Shown here piece by piece: positions 50,155 to 59,965 of a stretch of 64,000 bases of DNA. The notes beneath the pieces were generated by a model that made no database searches, had not been told where the DNA came from, and saw only the letters and a program-made list of their open reading frames with translations. Position 1 is the first letter of the stretch. Each line of letters begins with the position of its first letter. This stretch comes from Inquilinus ginsengisoli_A (GTDB lineage Bacteria; Pseudomonadota; Alphaproteobacteria; DSM-16000; Inquilinaceae), in contig NZ_JAVDPW010000002.1 of assembly GCF_031453975.1 (NCBI RefSeq), positions 620,001 to 684,000 of the forward strand, given 5' to 3'. A program made the position numbers and the translations under genes.

Positions 50155-51171
50155 ATGAATCGCCTGAAGAAATACGCGTCCTCCACCGACGTCGCCCGGC
50201 TGGCCGGGGTCTCGCAATCCGCGGTGTCGCGGACCTACAAGCCGGGCGCCAGCGTGTCGGAGGAGACCCGGGCGAAGGTGCTGGCGGCGGCGCAGCAGCT
50301 GGACTACCGGCCCAGCATGATCCCGCGGATCATGCTGACCCACCGGTCCAACCTGGTCGCGATCGTCATCGGCGGGATGTACAATCCGTTCTACTCGGTG
50401 GTGCTGGAGCAGTTCACCATCCGGCTGCAGGCGGCCGGATGGCAGGTGCTGCTGCTGCATGTCGACAGCGGCCATTCCTTCGACGCGGTGATCCCGCGGC
50501 TGGCCAGCTACCGGGTCGACGCCATCGTCAGCGCGCTGGCGGTGCTGGCGCCGGAATCCGCCGCCGAGCTGGCGCGGTTCCGCATCCCGACCATCTCGTT
50601 CAACACGCCGGTGAAGAACGAGTGGCTGTCCTCGGTGTGCTGTGACAACTGGGGGGCGGCGCGGACGGCCGTCGACCTGTTCCTGGCGCGCGGCGCCCGG
50701 TCCTTCGGCTACATCGCCGGCCCGGCCGGCAGCCCGGCCAATGAGGAGCGGCTGGGCGGCTTCCGCGAGCGGCTGCGCGAGCTCGGCCACCCCGACCCCA
50801 TCGTGATCGGTGGGCATTTCCGCTACGAGGGCGGCTACGCCTCGGCGCTGCAGATGTGCCGCGGGCCGGACCGGCCGGACGCGATCTTCTGCGCCAACGA
50901 CCTGGTGGCGATCGGCGCCATCGACGCCCTGCGCAAGGAGCTGCGGCTCGACGTGCCCGGCGACGTCATGATCGCCGGCTTCGACGACATCCCGGCCGCC
51001 GGCTATGCCGGCTACGACCTCACCACCTTCGTCCATGACGGCAAGCGCATGGTCGATGAATCGCTGAAGATCCTGGCGGCGGCGACCGCCTCCCCGCCCG
51101 AGCCGCACGAGGCCCGGATCGTGGTGCCGGCGATCCTGATCGAACGCGGCACCACGGCGCCCAGACCGTAG
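50155..51171 (+). CDS. LacI-family transcriptional regulator
   Basis: A 338-residue regulator. The helix-turn-helix is STDVARLAGVSQSAVSRTYKPGASVSEETRAKVLAAAQQLDYRP, followed by a sugar-binding domain (IVIGGMYNPFYSVVLEQF, FCANDLVAIGAIDALR, IAGFDDIPAAGYAGY). It follows the dehydrogenase by 37 bases and probably controls it and the divergent importer through the tandem sites at 48956-48990. Confidence 0.92.
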   Translation: MNRLKKYASSTDVARLAGVSQSAVSRTYKPGASVSEETRAKVLAAAQQLDYRPSMIPRIMLTHRSNLVAIVIGGMYNPFYSVVLEQFTIRLQAAGWQVLLLHVDSGHSFDAVIPRLASYRVDAIVSALAVLAPESAAELARFRIPTISFNTPVKNEWLSSVCCDNWGAARTAVDLFLARGARSFGYIAGPAGSPANEERLGGFRERLRELGHPDPIVIGGHFRYEGGYASALQMCRGPDRPDAIFCANDLVAIGAIDALRKELRLDVPGDVMIAGFDDIPAAGYAGYDLTTFVHDGKRMVDESLKILAAATASPPEPHEARIVVPAILIERGTTAPRP

Positions 51172-51235
51172 CGCTGCCGCTTGATTCTGCGTTCGCCATA
51201 TGTTCCGATGCAGCGAACCAGATCGGGAGGGCGCC

Positions 51236-52045
51236 ATGCCGTCGAAGCAAGCATCGGGAATCCGCGTCGGCATCGGCGGCTGGACCTTCGAACCCTGGCG
51301 CGGGACCTTCTACCCCGAGGGGCTGGCCCAGAAGCGCGAGCTGGAATACGCCGGCCAGCACCTGACCTCGATCGAGGTCAACGGCACCTATTACGGCTCG
51401 CAGAAGCCCGCGAGCTTCGCCAAATGGCGCGAGGAGACGCCCGAAGGCTTCGTGTTCTCGCTCAAGGGCACCCGCTTCACCACCAACCGCCGGGTGCTGG
51501 CCGAGGCCGGCGAGTCGATCGAGCGCTTCGTCACCAGCGGCCTCTTGGAGCTGAAGGAGAAGCTGGGCCCGATCAACTGGCAGTTCCTGCCGACCAAGCA
51601 GTTCGACCCCACGGATTTCGAGGCGTTCCTGAAGCTGCTGCCGCACAGCGTCGAGGGCCATGCCCTGCGCCACGTCGTCGAGGTCCGGCACGACAGCTTC
51701 AAGGTGCCGGAGTTCATCGACCTGCTGCGGGCCTACAAGGTGGCGGTGGTGCTGACCGACAAGGACGACTTCCCGCACATTCACGACGTCACGGCGCCCT
51801 TCGTCTACGCCCGGCTGCAGAAGGCGTCGGAGACGATCGAGACCGGCTATGCCCCCAAGGCGCTGGACCAGTGGGCCGCGCGGGCGAAGGAATGGGCCGG
51901 CGGCGGCGCGCCGAAGGACCTGGAGCCGGTCGGCAAGGCCGAGGCCAAGCCGCCGAAATCGCGCGACGTCTTCATCTACATGATCAACGGCTTCAAGCCC
52001 AAGGCCCCGGCCGCGGCGATGGAACTGATCAAACGGCTGGGGTGA
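51236..52045 (+). CDS. DUF72-family protein
   Basis: A 269-residue protein of the DUF72 family, a TIM-barrel fold of unknown function. GIGGWTFEPWRGTFYP, SIEVNGTYYGSQKPASFAKW and RHVVEVRHDSF are characteristic. GGGAGGG lies 5 bases before the ATG. It has its own gap after lacI and converges on rpiR. Nothing links it to the sugar genes beyond position. Confidence 0.9.
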   Translation: MPSKQASGIRVGIGGWTFEPWRGTFYPEGLAQKRELEYAGQHLTSIEVNGTYYGSQKPASFAKWREETPEGFVFSLKGTRFTTNRRVLAEAGESIERFVTSGLLELKEKLGPINWQFLPTKQFDPTDFEAFLKLLPHSVEGHALRHVVEVRHDSFKVPEFIDLLRAYKVAVVLTDKDDFPHIHDVTAPFVYARLQKASETIETGYAPKALDQWAARAKEWAGGGAPKDLEPVGKAEAKPPKSRDVFIYMINGFKPKAPAAAMELIKRLG

Positions 52046-52051
52046 GCGCCG

Positions 52052-52939
52052 TCAGATCCGCTCGGTGAACCGCAGCTCGTTCAGCCGCCGCTTCATGGTC
52101 TGGAAGCGCTGGAAATGGGCGTCGTTGCGGCGCAGGGCCACGGCGGTCGACAGGATGTCGATCACCACCAGCGCGGCGATGCGCGAGATCGTTGGCGTGT
52201 AGATGTTGGTGTTGTCGAGCGTCTCGGCCACCAGCGCCACGTCGCAATAGGTCACCAGCGGCGAATCCGTGCCGGTCAGGGCGATCACCTTGGCCCCGTT
52301 CTCGCGCGCCGTCCGCGCCACCTCGATGATCGACCGGGTCTTGCCGGTGTTGGAGATCACCACCGCGACATCGCCCGGCTGCATCATCGATGCCGCCATG
52401 ATCTGCTGGTGGGAATCGAGCTCGGCCGAGCAGGGCACGCCGAACAGCGGGAACTTCTGCTGGGCGTCGCGCGCCACGATGCCGGAGGCGCCGAAGCCGA
52501 AGAAGGCGATCGACCGCGCCGCCTCCAGCACCTCGATCGCCCGCTCGATCGCGGCCTTGTCGAGATGGTGCCGCGCCCAGTCCAGGCTGGAGATGGTGTA
52601 GTCGAAGATCTTGTCGACCACGGTGCCCGGCGTGTCGGTGCCGAGCAGCACGGAATGGGTCGCCGGCAGGCCGAGCGCCACGCTGTGGGCCAGCCGCAGC
52701 TTGAACTCCTGGTAGCCGGTGCAGCCCACCGCGACGCAGAAGCGGATCACCGTGGGCTGGCTGACATCGGCCAGCTGCGCCATCTCCGCCACCGTGGCGT
52801 TGAGCACGCCGGCCGGGTTGGCCAGCACCGCATCGGCGACCTTCCGGTCGGATTTGCGCAGCTCCGGCCGCAGCGTCCGCACCACCTCGAGGATGTTGTG
52901 CGCGGCGGTCCGCGTGGCCTCCGGCGTGTCTGTCGGCAT
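52052..52939 (-). CDS. RpiR/MurR-family transcriptional regulator
   Basis: A 295-residue regulator with an N-terminal helix-turn-helix (RKSDRKVADAVLANPAGVLNATVAEMAQLADVSQPTVIRFC) and a C-terminal SIS sugar-phosphate-binding domain (about 135-265; FGFGASGIVARDAQQKF, ISNTGKTRSIIEVAR). It is the third gene after the isomerase and the AroE-like gene. The likely signal is a phosphosugar of the adjacent pathway, and the likely sites are GTA-N7-TAC palindromes at 54580 and 54696. Confidence 0.92.
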   Translation of the reverse strand: MPTDTPEATRTAAHNILEVVRTLRPELRKSDRKVADAVLANPAGVLNATVAEMAQLADVSQPTVIRFCVAVGCTGYQEFKLRLAHSVALGLPATHSVLLGTDTPGTVVDKIFDYTISSLDWARHHLDKAAIERAIEVLEAARSIAFFGFGASGIVARDAQQKFPLFGVPCSAELDSHQQIMAASMMQPGDVAVVISNTGKTRSIIEVARTARENGAKVIALTGTDSPLVTYCDVALVAETLDNTNIYTPTISRIAALVVIDILSTAVALRRNDAHFQRFQTMKRRLNELRFTERI

Positions 52940-52974
52940 GCGTCCCCGTCCTGTCGGCCCCAGTGAAACCCACC

Positions 52975-53925
52975 CTACCCTTTCGAGGCTGCGGCGGCGA
53001 TCCGCGAGAGATCGTCGAATTGCGGCCCGGCGGTGGCGATCGGGATGTGGAAGACCTCCGATATCACCTGGGTCCAGCCATGGATGAAGTAGGTCCAGCC
53101 ATCCTCGATGGTCAGGTCGCGCGCCGCCTCCTGCCGCCGGGCCTGGTCCAGGAACACCAGGTCGCCACGGTAGTTCAGGTCCCACACCAGGCCGCCCGAG
53201 GGGAAGCGCACGGCGTCGGTCAGCGGTGACCCCGGCGCGTCCTTGCCCAGGCCGGTGGCGTTGATCACCAGCGATCCCGGCTTCAGCCCCGCGACCACCG
53301 CATCGTTGTCGGCGGGGGCCGGCGCCAGCACATAGTCGACCGGCACCTCGGCCCCCATCTCGCCATGGATGCGCCGGATCTCGTCCAGCCGGGCCGGGCT
53401 GCGGTTCGAGACGATGATCCGCGACGGCCGGTCGGCGCCGCGCCCGGACTGCATCATGTGCCAGGTCAGGGCGATGGTGGAGCCGCCGGCGCCGATCGAG
53501 AACAGCTCCGCCCCCGTCCGTGCGAAATGCCGCTCGGGGATGAAGGCGTCGAGCGCGAGGCCGGATGAGATCGGATCCTTGGCATGGCAGACCAGCCGGC
53601 CGCCGGCCTTCGAGATGCAGCTGGTCTCGCCCATCAGCGCCGCATGCGGGTCGATCACGTCGAACAGGTCGCGACAGGCCTCGAACAGGTCGATCTTGTG
53701 CGTCGTCACCAGCGCGCCCAGCGACATCGGGTCGTCGCGGATGAAGGTCACGGCCTCGCGATAGGCGGCCGGGTCGGCGTGCAGCGGAAAGTCGATGCCC
53801 TGGATCACGGCGTCCAGCCCCAGCGCCTGCGCCCAGGCCGGGAACACGGTCATGATCGAGCTTTTGCCGGTGGTGACGCCGATGAAGTACAGCGTCGGCC
53901 GGGTCGCGGGCGGATAGGCGGCCAT
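52975..53925 (-). CDS. shikimate dehydrogenase (AroE)-like protein
   Basis: A 316-residue protein with the two-domain AroE fold. The substrate domain has GALVTTHKID with the catalytic Lys and CHAKDPISSG with the catalytic Asp; the Rossmann motif is SIGAGGSTIALT. It differs from biosynthetic AroE in length and in its SxS region (TTGKSSI), and lies in a sugar operon. A catabolic dehydrogenase for a sugar acid or cyclitol is therefore more likely than shikimate synthesis. It begins 3 bases after the isomerase stop. Confidence 0.8.
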   Translation of the reverse strand: MAAYPPATRPTLYFIGVTTGKSSIMTVFPAWAQALGLDAVIQGIDFPLHADPAAYREAVTFIRDDPMSLGALVTTHKIDLFEACRDLFDVIDPHAALMGETSCISKAGGRLVCHAKDPISSGLALDAFIPERHFARTGAELFSIGAGGSTIALTWHMMQSGRGADRPSRIIVSNRSPARLDEIRRIHGEMGAEVPVDYVLAPAPADNDAVVAGLKPGSLVINATGLGKDAPGSPLTDAVRFPSGGLVWDLNYRGDLVFLDQARRQEAARDLTIEDGWTYFIHGWTQVISEVFHIPIATAGPQFDDLSRIAAAASKG

Positions 53926-53928
53926 GAC

Positions 53929-54564
53929 TCAGCCCCCCTGCGACGCGGCGGCGAACAGGGCGTCGAGCTGCGCCTGCGGCCGCGGCCGGTAGTCGGGGTT
54001 GTCGACCGCGACCCAGCCGCCGGCGCCGTCGTCGAGGATGCGCTGCCGCATGCCCCCGGCCCGCTCGATGATGCCGTAATCCTGGCCGGCATCGGCGGGG
54101 TAGCAGAAGGTCATCACCAGCTCGGTGTCGCCGGTGTTGACCGAGCGGTGGATCCAGTAGGGCGGCACGTAGCAGAGGATGCGCGGCGCGATCTCGACGA
54201 TGCGGATCTCGCCGGCGGGGGATTCCAGCAGCATCAGGCCGCGCCCCGCCTCGCCGGTGTAGATCTCCGGCCGGTCGGCCTTGGCGTGGATGTGCCCGCG
54301 GGTGAGGAAGTATTCCCGCCCGATCCGGCCCGGTACCATGCGGGTGACGCCGAAGATCAGGTCGCCGGAAGCGGCCGAGGGCCGGTGGTCCTGCACCTCA
54401 TAGACGATCCGGTCGCCGGACTGCGCCACCGCCGCCGCATAGGCCGCCGCGTCGCCGTAGAGGCCGGCGAGGTCGGCCAGGGTCTTGATGTAGCGCCCGG
54501 TCGCCCCCGACAGCGACCCGTCGGTCGCGCCGACGACGCATCTCGCCGGCTCGCGCAACTGCAT
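53929..54564 (-). CDS. cupin-type sugar-phosphate isomerase (glucose-6-phosphate isomerase-like)
   Basis: A 211-residue protein of the cupin phosphoglucose isomerase family (archaeal-type Pgi). The motif TRGHIHAKADRPEIYTGEAGRG holds the metal-binding His-x-His and Glu; CYVPPYWIHRSVNTGD carries the last His. It is first in the operon with the AroE-like gene and rpiR. An isomerase acting on the pathway's own sugar phosphate is inferred. A GTA-N7-TAC site lies 16 bases upstream of its start. Confidence 0.85.
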   Translation of the reverse strand: MQLREPARCVVGATDGSLSGATGRYIKTLADLAGLYGDAAAYAAAVAQSGDRIVYEVQDHRPSAASGDLIFGVTRMVPGRIGREYFLTRGHIHAKADRPEIYTGEAGRGLMLLESPAGEIRIVEIAPRILCYVPPYWIHRSVNTGDTELVMTFCYPADAGQDYGIIERAGGMRQRILDDGAGGWVAVDNPDYRPRPQAQLDALFAAASQGG

Positions 54565-54579
54565 GGTTTACTCCGATTT

Positions 54580-54594
54580 CGTAGCAAAACTACG
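54580..54594. promoter_or_regulatory. RpiR-type operator candidate, isomerase side
   Basis: CGTAG-CAAAA-CTACG, a perfect 5-base inverted repeat with 5-base spacer. It fits GTA-N7-TAC, the geometry known for HexR/RpiR regulators. It sits just before the isomerase-AroE-rpiR operon. Confidence 0.65.
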
Positions 54595-54695
54595 GACACG
54601 GAATGAATGAGCCAACTCCGGCGCTGTTTCAAGTGCCGATCTGGGCGATTGAGGCGGATGGACGCTTCAGAATCGGATTGACCATCGATCCATTC

Positions 54696-54710
54696 GGTAC
54701 TTTAACTACG
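54696..54710. promoter_or_regulatory. RpiR-type operator candidate, importer side
   Basis: GGTAC-TTTAA-CTACG has the same GTA-N7-TAC form and shares AACTACGGA with the site at 54580. It is 44 bases before the substrate-binding protein start, on the opposite arm of the divergent promoter. Confidence 0.6.
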
Positions 54711-54753
54711 GAACCGGGTCGGCACAGGCCCGAAGACCAAAGGGAGGATCCGG

Positions 54754-55719
54754 ATGTTCAAGACCGTGTTGACGGGGTGCCTGGCGACGACCGCCCTCCT
54801 GATCGGCACCGCCCAGGCGGCGGATTGCATGGTCGGCATCTCGATGAAGACGCTGAACGCGCCCTATTTCGCGGCGCAGGAGGCCGCGGCCAAGGACCAG
54901 GCCGCCAAGGCCGGCTGCCAGGTGGCCACCGCCGACGCCCAGAACGACATGGGCAAGCAGATCGGCGACGTCGAGGACATGGTGTCCAAGGGCGTCAACC
55001 TGCTGATCATCAACGCGGCCGACCCGCAGGGGCTGGTCCCCGCCATCAACGCCGCGGCCGCGGCCGGGGTGAAGGTGGTGGCGATCGACAGCACGGTCGA
55101 CCCCAAGGCCAAGTTCATCACCCTGATCCAGTCCTCGAACGACCAGAACGGCTTCCAGGTCGGCCAGTGGCTGGCGCAGGCCACCCCGGGCAAGGCGCTG
55201 AAGATCGCCCTGATCTCCGGCGACAAGGGCAATGTCGTGGGGCAGGAGCGCCGGCTGGGCGTGTTCCGCGGCCTGGTCGAGGGCCAACTGGTCCATGACG
55301 GCAAGGTCGGCTTCACCGTGGTCGGCCAGGGCTGGGGCGGCTGGACGCATGAGGGCGGGCTGAAGGCGATGGAGGACCTGCTGGTCGCGCACCCCGACAT
55401 CAACGTGGTGCTGGGCGAGAACGATTCGATGGTGCTGGGCGCCCGCAAGGCGCTGGAGGCCGCGGGCAAGCTGAACGACGTGCTGCTGGTCGCCGCCGCC
55501 GACGGGCAGAAGGAGGCGCTGCAGCTGATCCAGGAGGGCCAGTACGGCGCCACCGGGCTGAACGACCCGGCCCTGATCGCGCGCACCGCGGTCGATGTCG
55601 GCCTGAAGGCGCTGGACGGGTCGCTGCCCGCCGACTTCCCGAAGGTCGACCTCACCACCCCCGACGCCATCACCAAGGACAACGTGGCCAAATACTACCG
55701 GCCCGACGCCGTGTTCTGA
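54754..55719 (+). CDS. sugar ABC transporter substrate-binding protein 2
   Basis: A 321-residue ribose-type periplasmic binding protein with a Sec signal peptide (cleavage after AQA, about residue 22). GISMKTLNAPYFAAQEAAAKDQA, LIINAADPQGLVPAINAA and VLGENDSMVLGARKALE are typical. It is the first gene of the rightward arm. A GC-rich repeat separates it from its ATPase gene, a place where hairpins often let the binding protein be made in excess. Confidence 0.92.
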   Translation: MFKTVLTGCLATTALLIGTAQAADCMVGISMKTLNAPYFAAQEAAAKDQAAKAGCQVATADAQNDMGKQIGDVEDMVSKGVNLLIINAADPQGLVPAINAAAAAGVKVVAIDSTVDPKAKFITLIQSSNDQNGFQVGQWLAQATPGKALKIALISGDKGNVVGQERRLGVFRGLVEGQLVHDGKVGFTVVGQGWGGWTHEGGLKAMEDLLVAHPDINVVLGENDSMVLGARKALEAAGKLNDVLLVAAADGQKEALQLIQEGQYGATGLNDPALIARTAVDVGLKALDGSLPADFPKVDLTTPDAITKDNVAKYYRPDAVF

Positions 55720-55741
55720 GGCCGCCGGCTCTTGGGGCGCG

Positions 55742-55860
55742 AACCCCCTCCCCCTACCCCCTCCCGCAGGGGGAGGGAGGACTCGAGTGTAGCGGGGAGG
55801 AAGAACGGTTCTCTCGACCCAAGCAATCCTTGTCCCCCCTCCCCTCGCGGGAGGGGGTTG
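55742..55860. repeat. C/G-rich palindromic repeat, type C, copy 2
   Basis: Two hairpin pieces, CCCCTCCCGCAGGGGGAGGG and CCCCTCCCCTCGCGGGAGGGG, in the opposite order to 5237-5394. It lies within a transporter operon between the binding-protein and ATPase genes. Confidence 0.75.
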
Positions 55861-55894
55861 TCGACGCCACGAGCGGCATGAGGAAAGGAGTGCC

Positions 55895-57400
<1,506 letters not shown>

Positions 57401-57402
57401 CC

Positions 57403-58386
57403 ATGACCACCACGACTGCCCCGGCGCCGGACAAGGCGCACGACCGCATCGACATCGGCGAGCTGTTCCACCGCTACGGCACCTTCTGCATCTTCGTGCT
57501 GCTGATCATCGGCGCGCATTTCATGTCGCCGGCCTTCCTGACCGAGCGGAACATCATGAATGTGCTGCGCCAGATCTCCGGCACCGGGATCATGGCGGTG
57601 GGCATGCTGCTGGTGATCCTGACCCGCGGCATCGACCTGTCGGTGGGGTCGGTCTCGGCGCTGGGCAGCGTGCTGTCCGCCTATCTCGTCGCCACCTGGT
57701 CGCCGGGGGCGTCGACGGCGCTGACCGTCCTGTCCGGCGCCGGCTGCGGCCTGGTCACCGGCATCCTGGTCGCCTATCTGCGCCTGCCCGCCTTCGTCAT
57801 GACCCTGGCGATGATGACGGCGGCGCGCGGCCTGTCGCTGATCGTCTCGAACGGCCAGCCGATCCTGCTGGGCGACAGCGGCCAGGCCTTCACCGATTTC
57901 GGCGCCGGCTTCCTGTTCGGCGTGCCCCAGCCGGTGATCCTGATGTTCGCCGTCTTCATCGTCGGCGGCGTGCTGCTGGCCTTCACCAAATTCGGCCGCA
58001 TCGTCAAGGCGATCGGGTCGAATGAGGAGGCGGTGCGCCTGTCCGGCCTGGCCGTGCCGCGCTATGTCTGCGCCGTCTACGTCATCTCCGGCGCCCTGGC
58101 CGCCCTGGCCGGCATCATCTCCACCGCCCGCGCGGGGGTCGGCTCGGCCCAGGTCGGCGTCGGGGCCGAGCTGGCGGTGATTGCCGCGGTGGTGATCGGC
58201 GGCGCCAGCCTGATGGGCGGCCGCGGCGGCGTGATCAACACCCTGCTCGGCGCCATGGTGATGGGCGTGATCAGCAACATCATGAATCTCGGCAACGTGC
58301 CGGGCTATCATCAGCAGGTCCTGATGGGCGCCATCATCGTCATCGCCGTCCTGCTGCAGCACGGCACGCGGTGGCTGCGCCGCTAG
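57403..58386 (+). CDS. sugar ABC transporter permease (RbsC-like) 3
   Basis: A 327-residue permease of the ribose type. LLVILTRGIDLSVGSVSALGSVLSAY, AIGSNEEAVRLSGLAVPRYVCAVYVISG and AVVIGGASLMGGRGGVINTLLGAM are family motifs. It is the only permease of this importer, so a homodimer is expected. It overlaps no gene and is followed by the FGGY kinase after 35 bases. Confidence 0.93.
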   Translation: MTTTTAPAPDKAHDRIDIGELFHRYGTFCIFVLLIIGAHFMSPAFLTERNIMNVLRQISGTGIMAVGMLLVILTRGIDLSVGSVSALGSVLSAYLVATWSPGASTALTVLSGAGCGLVTGILVAYLRLPAFVMTLAMMTAARGLSLIVSNGQPILLGDSGQAFTDFGAGFLFGVPQPVILMFAVFIVGGVLLAFTKFGRIVKAIGSNEEAVRLSGLAVPRYVCAVYVISGALAALAGIISTARAGVGSAQVGVGAELAVIAAVVIGGASLMGGRGGVINTLLGAMVMGVISNIMNLGNVPGYHQQVLMGAIIVIAVLLQHGTRWLRR

Positions 58387-58421
58387 GCCCCCTGCCCCGA
58401 CCCCAGCCGCGCGGATCCACC

Positions 58422-59927
58422 ATGACCAGCCAGGACCTGTATCTCTCGATCGATGTCGGCACCGGCAGCGCCCGGGCCGCGCTGGTCGATGCCGGCGGCC
58501 GGATCCTGACCATCGCGGCGCGGGAATACGACCAGATCGTCCCGGCCTTCGGCTGGTCGGAGCAGCGGCCGGCCGATTGGTGGGCCGGCGTCACCGAATC
58601 GGTCCGCACCGTGCTGGACCGGGTCGACGGCGCCCGCAGCCGGATCGCCGCTGTCTGCGCCTGCGGCCAGATGCACGGCACGGTGCTGGTCGACGCCAAC
58701 GGCGCCCTGACCCGCGACACCGTCCCGCTGTGGAACGACAAGCGCACCCTGGACCTGGTCACCGCGTTCGAGCGCAGCCACGACCCGAAGGACTACCTGG
58801 CCGAAAGCGGCAATCCGCCGACCCCGGCCTGGCCGGCCTTCAAGCTGGCCTGGATCCGCGACCACGACCCGAAGGCCTACCACGCCGCGGCCGCGGTGAT
58901 GATGCCCAAGGACTACGTCAATTTCCGCCTGACCGGCGAGATCGCCATGGAGGCGACGGAGGGGTCCTGCAGCTTCCTGATGAACCCCAAGACGCGCGAG
59001 TGGTCCCCCGCCATGGTGGCGATGATGGGGCTGGATGCGGCCAAGCTGCCGCGGCTGCGGTCGCCGCTGGAGATCCTGGGCGGGGTCACCGCCGCCGCGG
59101 CCGTCGAGACCGGCCTGGCCGAGGGCACGCCGGTGCTGGTCGGCGGCGCCGATTATCCGGTGGCGCTGCTGGGCTCGGGCGCCTGCCGCCCCGGTCTGGG
59201 GTCCGACGTCACCGGCACCTCCTCGATCATCACCCTGATCACCGAGGCGCCGCTGCTGGACCCGGAGATTTCCAACGTCGCGACCATCGAGGGCGGCTGG
59301 GGGCCGTTCGTGCTGCTGGAGACCGGCGGCGACGCCATGCGCTGGGCCCGCCGCGCCTTCCATGAGGGCGCGCTGGGCTATCCCGAGATCGTCGCCAAGG
59401 CGGCCGAGGCCGCGCCGGGCGCCCAGGGCCTGCTGTTCGTGCCCTACCTGACCGGCGAGCGGCTGGGCGCCCACCGCAACGCCCGGGCCCAGTTCTTCGG
59501 CCTCGGCGCCGGGCACGGCCTGGCCGAGCTGCACCGGGCGGTGCTGGAGGGCGTCGCCTTCGCCGTCACCCGGCATATCCGGGTGATGGAAACGGCGTCG
59601 GGCCGCCCGCTGGACCGCGTCATCGCCTCCGGCGGCGGCGCCAAGACCGAGCTGTGGCTGAAGATCAAGGCCAGTACCTATGGCATCCCGATCCTGGTGC
59701 CGGAAGAGGCGGAATGCGGCGTGATCGGCTGCGCCGCCATGGTCGCCGCCGCCACCGGCCGCTTTAGCACGGTGCAGGACGCCGCCGAGGCCTTCGTCCG
59801 CTATGGCGCCGAGATCCCGCCGGACCCGGCATGGGCCGACCGCTACCTCAGGATGCAGCCGGTGTTCGACCGGCTCTACCACCACAGCCAGGCGCTGTAC
59901 GACGACCTGGACCGCATCGCCCAATGA
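58422..59927 (+). CDS. FGGY-family carbohydrate kinase (xylulokinase-like)
   Basis: A 501-residue sugar kinase. The phosphate loop is LSIDVGTGSARAALVDAGG; the catalytic Asp lies in GGADYPVALLGSGA. The C-terminal ATPase part shows GLLFVPYLTGERL and VIASGGGAKTELWLKIKA. The family phosphorylates pentuloses, polyols and related sugars. The presence of importer, dehydrogenases and isomerase fits kinase action on a keto-sugar made in the cell. The exact substrate is not readable. Confidence 0.9.
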   Translation: MTSQDLYLSIDVGTGSARAALVDAGGRILTIAAREYDQIVPAFGWSEQRPADWWAGVTESVRTVLDRVDGARSRIAAVCACGQMHGTVLVDANGALTRDTVPLWNDKRTLDLVTAFERSHDPKDYLAESGNPPTPAWPAFKLAWIRDHDPKAYHAAAAVMMPKDYVNFRLTGEIAMEATEGSCSFLMNPKTREWSPAMVAMMGLDAAKLPRLRSPLEILGGVTAAAAVETGLAEGTPVLVGGADYPVALLGSGACRPGLGSDVTGTSSIITLITEAPLLDPEISNVATIEGGWGPFVLLETGGDAMRWARRAFHEGALGYPEIVAKAAEAAPGAQGLLFVPYLTGERLGAHRNARAQFFGLGAGHGLAELHRAVLEGVAFAVTRHIRVMETASGRPLDRVIASGGGAKTELWLKIKASTYGIPILVPEEAECGVIGCAAMVAAATGRFSTVQDAAEAFVRYGAEIPPDPAWADRYLRMQPVFDRLYHHSQALYDDLDRIAQ

Positions 59928-59965
59928 CGACCGGGCGGCGAGACCGCCCGCAGGAGCCTCCCATC

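Noticed and set aside
52975..53925. Calling the gene a biosynthetic shikimate dehydrogenase
   Set aside because: The catalytic Lys/Asp pair is present, but the operon context and divergent substrate-loop region fit a catabolic AroE-like enzyme better.
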